Below, piece after piece: positions 20,474 to 30,153 of a stretch of DNA of 64,000 nucleotides; positions within the stretch are counted from its first letter, which is position 1, and every line of letters begins with the position of its first letter. Position numbers and translations under genes: made by a program. The notes below the pieces were generated by a model that was not told where the DNA came from, searched no databases, and saw nothing but the letters and a program-made list of their open reading frames with translations. Source of the stretch: Chondrus crispus (taxonomy: Eukaryota > Rhodophyta > Florideophyceae > Gigartinales > Gigartinaceae); the NCBI RefSeq assembly GCF_000350225.1, contig NW_005179200.1, positions 41,851 to 105,850 on the forward strand, read 5' to 3'.

Positions 20474-20860
20474 CTACCCGGTGAAACACCTCGCCAACCT
20501 CCAGTGGTAACTTTCCGCAAAAAATTGCATCACGTCACTCACGCAAAGGTGCTCATACGTGCGCCCTTGCTCGGCATCCGAAACACTTAGCCTCTCTACT
20601 TCCTCTCTCAAACTCTCAACAATCACCACCCAACCCGAATCGCTCTCGTTCGTTTCTCTACGGCCCAGATCCTCTGGCTGAACCCTTTCAAACTGTGCAA
20701 CTGATCCCGGCAGCATCCTACGGCACAGAGGGCATCTTCGTACACGGTGTGCCTCCACTAGCTCTCTGATGCAGTTTTCGTGAAAAATGTGCCCGCAGGG
20801 CGCGAGTACGGGGTTCGACGTGTGCGACAGGTCGATCAGGCAAATGCAGCATTCGTCCAT
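20474..20860 (-). CDS. Short RING-H2 protein, likely E3 ubiquitin ligase
   Basis: The product has 128 residues if translation starts at MDECCICLID (20860). The frame is open farther, to 20995, but the extra part has no support. The ring is CCICLIDLSHTSNPVLAPC, GHIFHENC, then CPLC, a C3H2C3 arrangement that binds two zincs and recruits a ubiquitin-conjugating enzyme. After the ring comes a charged segment with a possible short coiled coil (VVIVESLREEVERLSV). No membrane segment is seen. Proteins of this size are common as soluble RING E3s in algae and plants. The substrate is unknown. No neighbour suggests a pathway. Confidence 0.75.
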   Translation of the reverse strand: MDECCICLIDLSHTSNPVLAPCGHIFHENCIRELVEAHRVRRCPLCRRMLPGSVAQFERVQPEDLGRRETNESDSGWVVIVESLREEVERLSVSDAEQGRTYEHLCVSDVMQFFAESYHWRLARCFTG

Positions 20861-22928
20861 GTTAGCTAGTGTGTGTGCTACTGGAAAGGCTGGTGTTGTT
20901 TGAGAGATGTGGCGTAAGGAGAACTGCGAGATTTGACATCTTTCTGCTGCCTTAAATATGCTGTTGTTTGTCAAAATCGGGTGTATCCGTTTCATTCAAA
21001 ACTTGTAACGATGTCATTGAGACTATCCGTCACCTCTTTTATCCTTAGCATTTAAATACGAATATATCTGTACGTCAACCGCCTTGTCATGGTCTCCCCA
21101 TTTTATGTTTCCGACCTCGAAACAACTTGAATTTTCGTCAGTTTTCTTTTCAGGTAGACAACATCGGATTCTTTTTGTTTAATTGGCAAACGGGTATAAA
21201 AAAGTTGTAACGTAGATTGTTATCCATCTACGCTTAAAACCATTTTAACATGTCTATACAGCATGAATCATTTCTTAGAATATTTTCAATCTCCCTTGAG
21301 GGCGATACGACATATCCCAACGCTCTATACAGCGCGCAAATACCTCACCAAACGGCTTTCACAGGTGCTTAACAACTCTTTCGTATTTCCTAACATGGCA
21401 TGCCTCTAAGTATAACTGAACACGGTGCCTCAGTGGCAATGGTCATCCACTACGAACCTTTTTCCAAGCTATCAGACAGAATCGATCAAAGTCGGGATTG
21501 TCTGTGGGAATATGAAAAGCATCTGATAAATTCCGAACTACCGCATCACAACCGTTTACTCTTTGAACAAAGAAGGTAGTCCTGCTTTTTTAGAGATCAA
21601 CAAGTCTCCTCATCCTTCATTCATTCTTAATCTGTACCTACCGGAGACAATCGCAGACATATTTAATGTGCCTGCAAGCTTTTTAACTCACACGAAACGT
21701 TTATTGTCAGGTTTTGAGTACTGTACGGCGTGTATGACATAATGGTAGGTTCAATGCACAGACCTGATGCGCAAGATTCAAGAACATGTACCACACATCA
21801 CTCTTCGAATTTATTAAACCTGACCTCTTTTGGAGGATATTCGTCATCCCCCACTCTTATTTCCATATAAATATTAATTTCTTCCACTCTGTTTAAAAGT
21901 ATCAAGAAAAGTGTTGGTTCCACTTTTCTCTTTCAAAAATGGGATTGAGTTCTATTGAAAAGACTAAGACAAATTTCATTGCCACATGTCGTGCTGGAGC
22001 ACGACATGTTTGGACACGATGTATTAATCGGATGGCCAATTATCACTCGCCTCAACTCCGAAATGATTTTCAATTTCACATGCATTTCTTTGCAAAAATA
22101 CATATCGGTGGAAACAGGTGTACAGTAGTGGATATCCAATTGAAGTCTCCTCCAACCGTTTTCTAATAACTGACCCTACCATATGCGGAGAATTAGGGTG
22201 AGCTGTGGCTATATGGGATGGCTGGCCTACGGTTCAATAACCCGAATTCAGTCTGACAGAAGCAGAAGGGTTCACTTTCGACATCAAGGAAGTACACTTT
22301 CTTTAACACGGAGAAATGAGAGGGCCGACCGCCGAATTGGTACTCCTCACGAACAGCGAACACCTCACCTTTTTGATACAGCACGGATCAATGCTTTTGA
22401 AGTCCATAATGTTCACTGCAATTCTGAATACATGTGATGCGTTGAGATACCCACCCTACCCTATGGCTGCGTTGAGAAAAAGAAATATCTTTAAGGACTC
22501 GAAGGAGAATTGAAAACGGTCTTGAAACACGTAAAAGGATGCAAATGGACGATAATTTACCGTTCATGTAGCACACGACCGCTGACGATATGATAGCAGT
22601 TTTGCCTCCCAAAGTCCTTTGTTGTCGTTCTGCTTTGCCGGAATGTACTAAATGGACGGGATCCCGGTCCTTCCGAGACCATTGATCAATCACGACCAGT
22701 TGCACAACCAGTACGAATAAGTCTAAGTAACTTGTGCATCGTGAAGAACTATTGGAGAGAATTTTGCAAGTATCGAAAGCCGCCGGGATTACGTCAGCGG
22801 TTGTTGCGCAACGTTCAGAAAACAGAGTGAATCGACAGCGCCATCGGGCTAATACTTAAGCGGTGCTTTGAGGACGAGAGGTAAGGTAGTGTAGCGAGAG
22901 GCACAAGCAAAAAGGCACAAAGCACAAA
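20861..22928. other. AT-rich intergenic stretch, no gene recognised
   Basis: Only short overlapping frames are present (for example 21939-22166 plus, 22388-22705 minus). No motif, terminal repeats or RNA gene was seen. Confidence 0.45.
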
Positions 22929-23825
22929 ATGGCTACTCAGAGAATGCTACGCACAGACTTGAGCACTTTCGAAGGGCACTGCGCGATTCGTCATCCGCTG
23001 CCTTTGTCATGGCGAGAGGGCAGCAAGCCGCGGTTTGAGAAGGGGTCGTCCGCCTTTTTCGAGGCGTTGAAGAGCGCATGCGTGCTCGTGAACACTCGCA
23101 AACAAGTGACGCGTGTGGACGTTCTTGGGTTTCCTGTCGGGGAGTCGCTGGCGTCAAGGGACTTTGATGGGTACGCCGAAGCGTGGGGAGAAGGGGGGCG
23201 CGGGAAGGAGCGGACCATCGTGGTTGGGGTAAGGGAGGACCCGCAGGAGAGGTACTACTTGCGCGTGCTGAGGGTGAGCGACGCAGGCAAGCTAGAGTGC
23301 GTCGAGAAGAAGCGGATTGATGGGTCGAACGAGATCACAAGCATCGGGGTGAGCCGGTGCGGGAGAGCTTTCACAGTGACGCGGGCGTATCTGGAGACGA
23401 AAATCTACGTGGAGTCAAGTTGCGGGAAGTGGAAAACGAGCTCGACGACGGTGCGTGTCCGGGGGACGAAGGCGGCATGCCCGTCGAAGGGGGCGGCGGA
23501 GGTGTTTGTGGGGACGGTGCGCGGAGCGGTGGCATCGTTTTGCGTGGAGACTGCGGAAGAGAAGTGGTCAACGTCCGTCGGCGGAGAGGTGAGGGAGCTC
23601 GTTGATCGGCGGGATGGGGCCGTGGAGGCAGTGTGGGAAGGGGGCATTGGGCTGTTGAAGGACGGGAAAAGTAGGCGTACGGGGGACGCATGGACTCGGG
23701 GGGTAAAGGGAATGTCGGGAGACGAGAGTGAGCGGTGCTGGGTCAGAAGGGAGGAAGTGATTGTCGCTGGTGTGCGTGCCCGTGAGAGAAGCTGTACTCT
23801 TCCTGTACGGTTGTTGTCCTCCTGA
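22929..23825 (+). CDS. Hypothetical protein, possible beta-propeller
   Basis: An ATG-started frame of 298 residues, GC-rich and intronless. It begins MATQRMLRTDLSTFEGHC. Several segments have the alternating strand-turn-strand look of propeller blades: RTIVVGVREDPQERYYLRVLRV, then EITSIGVSRCGRAFTV, and AEVFVGTVRGAVASFCVETAEEKW followed by VREL, the last resembling PQQ-like/quinoprotein repeats. No WD dipeptides or catalytic residues are visible. There is no signal peptide, so a cytosolic or nuclear scaffold role is possible. The blade reading is inference from strand rhythm. GC content and codon use differ sharply from the AT-rich DNA on both sides, which supports it as a real gene. Confidence 0.6.
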   Translation: MATQRMLRTDLSTFEGHCAIRHPLPLSWREGSKPRFEKGSSAFFEALKSACVLVNTRKQVTRVDVLGFPVGESLASRDFDGYAEAWGEGGRGKERTIVVGVREDPQERYYLRVLRVSDAGKLECVEKKRIDGSNEITSIGVSRCGRAFTVTRAYLETKIYVESSCGKWKTSSTTVRVRGTKAACPSKGAAEVFVGTVRGAVASFCVETAEEKWSTSVGGEVRELVDRRDGAVEAVWEGGIGLLKDGKSRRTGDAWTRGVKGMSGDESERCWVRREEVIVAGVRARERSCTLPVRLLSS

Positions 23826-24549
23826 GCTAACCAGGAGGATGTACGAGAATATTGGATATGCAGTGCCAAGGGTACGCGAAACTGCAATAAATACACCGTC
23901 GACAGCGACCAAAATAGCACTTCGTATTCACCTTTCTGAGAAAACTCTTGCCTACAAGACCAGCAACACACGACGAACCCGTCTATAGAGACTAGAAAAT
24001 GCTCAGATACAGTATAAAGTAAATGAGTTATCTTCAAAAACCCGCGCCAAATTGCCATAAATACACGAAATTCCATCTAGTATTGTAGCTTGAGCGCGCC
24101 AATATAGCCGTGTGCGGCATGCATAATATCAACGAAACGTGGAAATCTGACGAGTATAAAGCCGTCTATCCGACGGCCATCCCGCTGCTTACTCGCCAAG
24201 ATAAAGGAAAATCCCCCAAAGCAATACCTGGCAACGAGATGCTTCCGCGGGAACCACTCATAGACAATCCCACTCATATGCATAGACCCTTTCCACGAAG
24301 CACGCCCAACAATCTCATCGCAATCCAGCCCAAACACCGGCCACACTGCCCCATGTTCAACTACAGTTCCACATCAACCACCTCAACTTTGGAACACCAA
24401 CGCCTACAATTCCTATACTGTATGTGGTGATTCCTTCATATGACTCCCAGTCATTCCCCCTCATGTCGTTGGCCAGCGGCACCTCCCCTTTTGCTCAGTG
24501 GTTATCGCACCGCAAAAGTCCACTCATTTCCCGCCCAGCCTTGTTTCCC

Positions 24550-25209
24550 ATGGCACCTTCCGTTCCCCAACCGCCTCACTTCCCGGCCCCCCACCCTCAA
24601 CCACTTCTACACCAAACCCTCCACGCCAAGCCCCGCCGCCTCCCTTTGCACCTGACCACATCTGCGACACCGCTGCTTCTGCTGCCCATCCTGCTCCTCG
24701 TGCTGCACCTGCGCCCCGCCGCTGCGTCTGCCCAGCACCCCTCCTCGCGCCAGCTCCCGATCCCTGTCCAGATCGCCAACCGCAGGCAGTGCAGCTTCCC
24801 CTGCTCGGCCAACCGCTCCGTCCTAAGGTTCTGCCGCCACCGCGGCTGCCGCGTGCTGCTGTGCAACACCGGGCGCAACCCCAAGTGGAAATGCCGCCCG
24901 CCCGTGCCCAACTTCTGCTCGCCCTACACGCTCGTCGCCCCGGGAAATATTTACGCTGGCTGCAGGGGCTGCCTATACCCACTCGTCCTCCCCTTCCCTT
25001 ACGCATGGCCAACACGGCCCGTCTGCCTCGTGCGTTGCATACGAAAGCGGCTTCAGACTGCGTGTATGACGAAAAAGCCTTCGAAGGACAGTTTGTCGGA
25101 TGTGTACTCACGTTGCTGCCGAAAGTGTCGCGGTGTAGTTGTCAAAGATGTTTGTGTCTGCGATGGTGTGCCGGGCGGAGATGGTCAGTGCCTCCTACCA
25201 TCCTCGTAA
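24550..25209 (+). CDS. Cysteine-rich secreted or membrane-anchored protein
   Basis: About 219 residues from the ATG at 24550; an earlier ATG at 24463 is also possible. A Pro/His-rich lead is followed by a strong hydrophobic segment (LLLLPILLLVLHL, about residues 40-55) ending AAASA, like an internal signal sequence or a type II anchor. The rest holds about 20 cysteines in CxxxC, CRHRGC, CRGC, CCRKC and CVCDG patterns. It is probably extracellular and disulfide-rich. No family is recognised. It is similar in style, not in sequence, to the cysteine-rich protein at 19003-19446. No promoter motif is clear. It may be a lineage-specific secreted protein. Confidence 0.55.
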   Translation: MAPSVPQPPHFPAPHPQPLLHQTLHAKPRRLPLHLTTSATPLLLLPILLLVLHLRPAAASAQHPSSRQLPIPVQIANRRQCSFPCSANRSVLRFCRHRGCRVLLCNTGRNPKWKCRPPVPNFCSPYTLVAPGNIYAGCRGCLYPLVLPFPYAWPTRPVCLVRCIRKRLQTACMTKKPSKDSLSDVYSRCCRKCRGVVVKDVCVCDGVPGGDGQCLLPSS

Positions 25210-26721
25210 GCGGATGAGTAGATTCATGTGTCCCTGAGAGGGTAGAGTCCCCACCCGGGAGAAATTTGTTGGACGGGGAGAGAAGGCACGCTGGAAGTGA
25301 TTGACCCAAAATAGCAGCTTCAGGAGGATTCTTTCTGGGCCAAGCTGTGTCTTTGTAAATTATGAACATCTATGTTGACACACCGGCTCACCTTTTTATT
25401 CTCATGCGATCACAGAGCGGCCGCCACTTCTTGAGATTCGTGCAACGACTCAAGCGTCCTTGGTACAGTGACGCAAATTTTAGCGAGATAAGATGAAAGC
25501 ACACAAGTTCCGCCGTGCGTACCTCGGTTCCCTCGATTGTTTAGGGGCATACACAAAAAAGGTCCAGTAGAAGGATGTTTCGAGGTGGTTGTGGTTCACG
25601 TCAAAAAGGAGACAAAATCCCCATTCAAATCATCCCGGACTCTGGAACGGGTCTGACACTGGCTTATGTTGATTCTTCTCCCACCATCTGGTTTGTTGCT
25701 TCCACTTGACCCAGGACACACAATTTGTCGCTATGTCAGCAGCAGTTCCTTGATGAATCACGGCAATGCTTTTTTAAAAAATCTATTGCCATCATGCCCT
25801 CCATCTACTTCGTGCCCCCGGCCCTACTGGTACGATACGCATGAAACTGTGGATGTTCCCGGATACGTACCTCTTGTCTGAGAGACGGAGTAGAAAAAGT
25901 TTCGTCCGTTTTGATTTTACTTCAGAAATAAAAACAACGGACAAAACGTTACATTTTTTGCAACGCTTTTCGAAACGTGTCGATTTTTGTCACGTACGGG
26001 TATCCAATGCGAAAGAAGAGAAAGGTGTCTGCCGGTAATCACCTCGTCCAGTGTGCGGGTGCTGCTTTCTCCTGATATTATGAGATGGATGGAGGTGAAG
26101 GCAATACGTATCATCTGAGATTCTTGGAACTTGAACAACACGGCGGCACAACCCTCAACATCCAATGCTTCCAAATAATGAACCTTTTCATCGAGCGTTT
26201 GGAACGGGGCGATCTGGTTTAGGGCAGTTTTATGGAGCTCATTTGATTAATTCCCCTCAGAACCACATGTCTGCATTCTTGGCCCCGGAACAAGGTAAGT
26301 TTCGGCGATGAAGGCAAGCTGTAGGGAGGCACGGAGAGTATCTGCACAAGCGAAGTCGCTTTTGTTTCGTTGTCATTGGATATGCGCCAGATTATCCGCG
26401 CCTCTGTGCATGGACACAACAATGCAGGCACCACATTCCATAGTCGGGCCAGCTTGATTCTCTAATTTCGACAACATGGACATGTAGAATGTGGAGTCTA
26501 GAATTCAAACGCTTGTGCAGCTGGCAAAAAAGGGCAGGCAGTTCTGAGGTCTGAAGTCTGTCCATGAATGGCCATCGTGTAACCGGAATTGTGCAATCTG
26601 GGAGCCCAAAATCGGACTGAAATTTCTGAAACCTCTCCTTGTTTCGCCACTATTCTAGTGTGCACCCCCTGTCTTGAGGGAAGAATAGGTACCAGCGGCA
26701 CGCGACCAACCCCGTCTATAC
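25210..26721. other. Intergenic, no gene recognised
   Basis: Short frames only (25666-25881 plus, 26219-26434 minus). No motif, terminal repeats or RNA gene was seen. Confidence 0.45.
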
Positions 26722-26729
26722 TATAAATA
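26722..26729 (+). promoter_or_regulatory. TATA box of the TIMP-like gene
   Basis: TATAAATA, about 104 bp upstream of the ATG at 26833; the same spacing as for the gene at 19003-19446. Confidence 0.6.
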
Positions 26730-26832
26730 TGAGCAACACGTCTCTCGCTTAGATTTTCTTTTCGACTGCTGCAGCAAAGCTGCATCCCGCCGTAACACCG
26801 AAGATCTCCGTACCACTGAAACGAACTTCACA

Positions 26833-27294
26833 ATGGCACGCCTTTTCACCGTCGCGCTCTTCATGGCCATGCTTACGCACGTTGCGCTATCATGCTCTTG
26901 CTTCGAACAGACGTTTGAGGAGCGCTTTTGCGGTAGCACTCTTTCTATTCGAGCAAAAGTACTTGCAAAATTTGATAACTGCCCTGGGACATGCGATCCC
27001 ATCGAGGACCAATTCGAAGGAAAATTCTTCTTCATTGTCAAGGTGCTTGAAACGTTCAAGGGCCCAAGCGCTGAGGACAATATAATCTTTTTGGATACAG
27101 CAGTCAATGATGGCCTTTGCGGTGTCAACCTCTCTATTGGTAGCGAGTATCTGTTGAACCTCAACGGCGAGCAAATGTCTAACGATGGAACGTGCCCGAA
27201 GAAAACCAGACCCATCGGACTTTGCGACTTCCCAACGTTATGGAGTAATGTCTCTCAAGACGAGAAGGATTTCCTCGATACACCGACATGCTGA
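26833..27294 (+). CDS. TIMP/NTR-domain secreted protein
   Basis: The product has 153 residues. The signal peptide MARLFTVALFMAMLTHVALS is followed at once by CSCFEQTFEERFCG and TLSIRAKVLAKF. In tissue inhibitors of metalloproteinases the mature protein starts Cys-x-Cys, followed by FC...IRAKV, and the N-terminal Cys chelates the catalytic zinc of the target enzyme; this layout is present here. Later come FIVKVLETFKG and GSEYLLNLNGE, as in the OB-fold NTR domain, and a C-terminal cysteine. The length fits an N-terminal-domain-only TIMP. Role: extracellular, possibly inhibiting a metalloprotease; inhibition itself is inference. ATG, TATA box and stop are all intact and there is no intron. Confidence 0.75.
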   Translation: MARLFTVALFMAMLTHVALSCSCFEQTFEERFCGSTLSIRAKVLAKFDNCPGTCDPIEDQFEGKFFFIVKVLETFKGPSAEDNIIFLDTAVNDGLCGVNLSIGSEYLLNLNGEQMSNDGTCPKKTRPIGLCDFPTLWSNVSQDEKDFLDTPTC

Positions 27295-27855
27295 TAATTC
27301 CGTAGAGATACAAATCCTGTCTAAATGATGCCGTTGTGCTACAGTTAGATATAAACTGTGTCTTTCAGTAGTTATTAGAGAACCATGTCACCCACAAAGC
27401 GCTTACGGGATTTGCTATAATAAACAGACATCAAGTTTATCTGTACGTTCGTCGCTCCTAATTGATGGCAACGGGCAGACACATATCCGCCCCACACGCT
27501 TCTGACGAGATTTCATTGATCACGTTTACATGAAGCAAAGTTTCTGTGAAAGTGGAATGGATATACCAGCAGAAGCAAATAGTGGTATTGGCTCTTGCTA
27601 GCACATTATCGTAAACCAAATACGATACCCAGCAACATTCATTTCTTTATTTTTTTCACAGTGTACTTCTGAACGAACCTTTCGTTCTCGTGACGGCTGT
27701 TACCCTGTAGTCATCACATTCTCGTACTGCGCATCGTATATTTTTAGCTCACGACAGAAAAAAGTACATAACGACGGTCATTTGAGGCAATGGTTTCAAA
27801 AAAAAAGTTTTTTGAAGAGGAAATGGATCAGTAAGCTTGGAACCATATCGTTTGT

Positions 27856-28374
27856 TTATTCACATTGCACCACTGAAACAAGAACGGATACATCATCCAT
27901 TTTCCCACCCTCGTAGTCTATCCCAGCGGCTTTTGCAGCTGTGGAAAAAGGCGACAAACCTGTTTTGGCGCGGGCAGCTAGCTTGGCATGAGTTGCCAGT
28001 TCGTTTGCCGCAGTTTTCGTCCTAGTCTCCATCGCCTGCCTAGCAGAAATTTGCAGCGCAATTCCAACAATTCTAGCAACTCGTTCCGGATACACGTTAT
28101 CCCACAGTCCATCACTTCCCGCAATGATGAGATCGCCACATCGCACTTCTATTTGAAAGTACGTTCCCTCGTCGATAGTTTCTGGTTTCTTTTGACTTAA
28201 CTGATACGGGATGTTGAAACTAACTTGTTGCGGCTCTGTTTTGAAAATTATGATTCCGTTCCGAATCACAATCAAACCTGAATCCCCCGGGTTAACACTG
28301 ATTAAAATTCTCTCGCAAAGTCCTGCGATGCAGACAGTGGATGCTCCACATACATGCTTAAGATTAGAGAACTG
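27856..28374 (-). CDS. PTC7-type PP2C phosphatase, C-terminal part
   Basis: The minus frame reads GASTVCIAG, then GDSGLIVIRNG, PQQVSFNIPYQL, GDLIIAGSDGLWDNVY and, near the end, GGKMDDVSVLV. These are the PP2C (PPM) motifs of the PTC7/PPTC7 group, Mn/Mg-dependent Ser/Thr phosphatases often in mitochondria or plastids. The metal-binding aspartates of DGLWDN and MDD are present. The N-terminal half, with the first metal site (DGVGGW-like), is missing. The frame opens at 28374 after a stop; a splice acceptor could sit near 28357 (TTAAG then CATG), so an upstream exon may exist, but I could not find one in 28375-28836. It is either a spliced gene with an unrecognised first exon or a truncated copy. 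Confidence 0.7.
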   Translation of the reverse strand, partial: QFSNLKHVCGASTVCIAGLCERILISVNPGDSGLIVIRNGIIIFKTEPQQVSFNIPYQLSQKKPETIDEGTYFQIEVRCGDLIIAGSDGLWDNVYPERVARIVGIALQISARQAMETRTKTAANELATHAKLAARAKTGLSPFSTAAKAAGIDYEGGKMDDVSVLVSVVQCE

Positions 28375-28836
28375 TCAGAGTAGAGCAGATGGCTCTACTT
28401 GGATATTTAGCTCGTGGTATTTTGTGAGCCTGGATAGATCGATAAGGATCGTAATTGTATTTGCGATATATCACAAAGACTTCCTAGCTGGAAGCCATAA
28501 CGGGACTATACAGTACGGCTAGCACGGATGTCCGTCATGTTCCTCTCTTAGGTAGTCCCTCAGCTACGCTTGACAGTGTTAGGATTGGAAAGAGGAACAT
28601 TGAATAAAGGGGTCGACTTCTTCGCAACAAGCGAGAAGGCGCCCCATCGAAAGATCAAGGTAAAAATCTAATAAGAACTTCTCCTCGGCCGCATTGTCTA
28701 TTCGTGAAGCAAAAACGGAAAACGACCACTGCGAGGCCATCGCGCTACCCTCAGCGACATGAAAATTGCGACACATAGTCTGTGGTCTCCACAATATACT
28801 CTGTCTTTATCTTCTGTTTTTTGTGAGGGGCTAGAG
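28375..28836. other. No gene recognised
   Basis: This stretch lies between the PP2C fragment and the LINE end. One minus-strand frame (28579-28794) has no PP2C motif. Confidence 0.4.
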
Positions 28837-29647
28837 TTAATTCCTCTCTAACCCGGAAAGCCCTTTTAGTTCGGGCTCTCCTTCCCCAACTAAGTACGCC
28901 AGTATCTGAAGCGGTTTTCGAAGTATTCTAGCTCTCCATTCTTCTCTGTCTGTAAAGTGAGCTCTCCTCCGTGCTGAGCGGGCGGCGCATGTGAAAAAAT
29001 GAGAGACTGTGTGTTCTGCGTCACAGAGCCGGCAGGTTCTGTTTCCTAGCTTAAGAATGCCCCTCAATGGTTGGAATAGAGCACAACATCCGGTATAAAA
29101 CTGGTTTAGGATGACTCGCTCCTTTCTTCTCGTCTAATTACCCTGCATGTTGTCAGGGAGCTCTTCAACATAGTTGGCGGCCCTCCTCCTTGCTCGACGA
29201 ATTGCCGCTTTGGCGTCGTGAAATTCGACAGCGACCGTGAGTTTTTCGCGCAGTGGCAATTTGAGCGCCAGCTTCGCTAACTTGTCAGCTTGGTCGTTGC
29301 TTTGCAGCCCACAATGGGAGCTGATCCATACGATGTCAAGAGAACAGCTGGGATCACGAGTGAGAGTCGTAATCTTTTGCCGTATCTCGTACAGTAGAGC
29401 GATATCTTGTCTTCCACACCCTGAGAGAGATTTGCATATTTCTTGGCAGTCCACTATCCATCGGTGGTGCGTATTTTCGATCGGGTTTCGCAAAACCTGG
29501 CCAAATGCACCGATTACGCCTCTGAGATCCGCGGAGAATGAGATGCATATAACCCCCCTGGCGTTTTGTGCTTTTCCGTGAAGCCCGATCTGTGGTCCCT
29601 TATGACATATTCGCTTCCACCCACATTGAGGAATTCGGGAACTTGGC
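28837..29647 (-). pseudogene. LINE RNase H domain and CCHC C-terminus
   Basis: The frame contains LDIVWISSHCGLQSNDQADK followed by LAKLAL, the last RNase H motif of I/Jockey-type LINEs (usual form HxGxxGNExAD). Farther on, after an in-frame TAA at 29134, the same frame gives NRTCRLCDAEHTVSHFFTC, the C-terminal zinc-binding element typical of these LINEs. RNase H would remove template RNA during target-primed reverse transcription. The upstream end is cut by the copia insertion at 29655. The first RNase H aspartate region is not convincing. Confidence 0.75.
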
Positions 29648-29654
29648 AAATCAG

Positions 29655-30057
29655 TTGAAGCACGGCCTTGGTGCGAGGCAGGATTGACGTAAGCACCGGT
29701 TGTGATCCCGCAGGCACCCGACGAGGATCCGGTTAATTACTGTCCTGATGGGTTTTTGGCGTGTGTATATTCTGGGGAAGGTGCAAATGCGTTGGCAATC
29801 AGTTTCAACTCATCCACGGGGATCGCAGAAATGCATCCTACGAGCTCTCCAGTCCTTTACACATTTGTACTCTTATCCTACTAGTTTGGCTTACGTCGAT
29901 GATGTGTAATTACAAATACTGTAGTCTAGGAATGTTCGCGAACACCACTGTTGTGAGTAGTTAGCGTTGCGTCTACATTATATAAAGGGAGACCTAGTCA
30001 GTCTCCAGAATTAAAGAAGGCACCAAGTCGTGTCCAAGTTCGATTGAAGTCTGTTTT
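29655..30057 (+). repeat. 5' LTR of the copia element
   Basis: 403 bp. It contains TATATAAAGG near 29979, the likely promoter. Confidence 0.9.
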
Positions 30058-30071
30058 GGTTATGGGCCCAG
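30058..30071 (+). promoter_or_regulatory. Primer-binding site, half initiator tRNA-Met
   Basis: GGTTATGGGCCCAG directly follows the LTR. It is the complement of CTGGGCCCATAACC, the anticodon arm of eukaryotic initiator tRNA-Met, the same half-tRNA primer used by Drosophila copia. Confidence 0.85.
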
Positions 30072-30153
30072 AAGGAGAAAAAGTTCTTTACCTCGTCTCA
30101 GAGTCTAACGATTTTGCAAGATTCTCGCAGGTCTTGTATGGTCTTAACCGACC

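Noticed and set aside
28579-28794. Upstream exon of the PP2C phosphatase
   Set aside because: The frame lacks the first metal-binding motif and does not align with the family.
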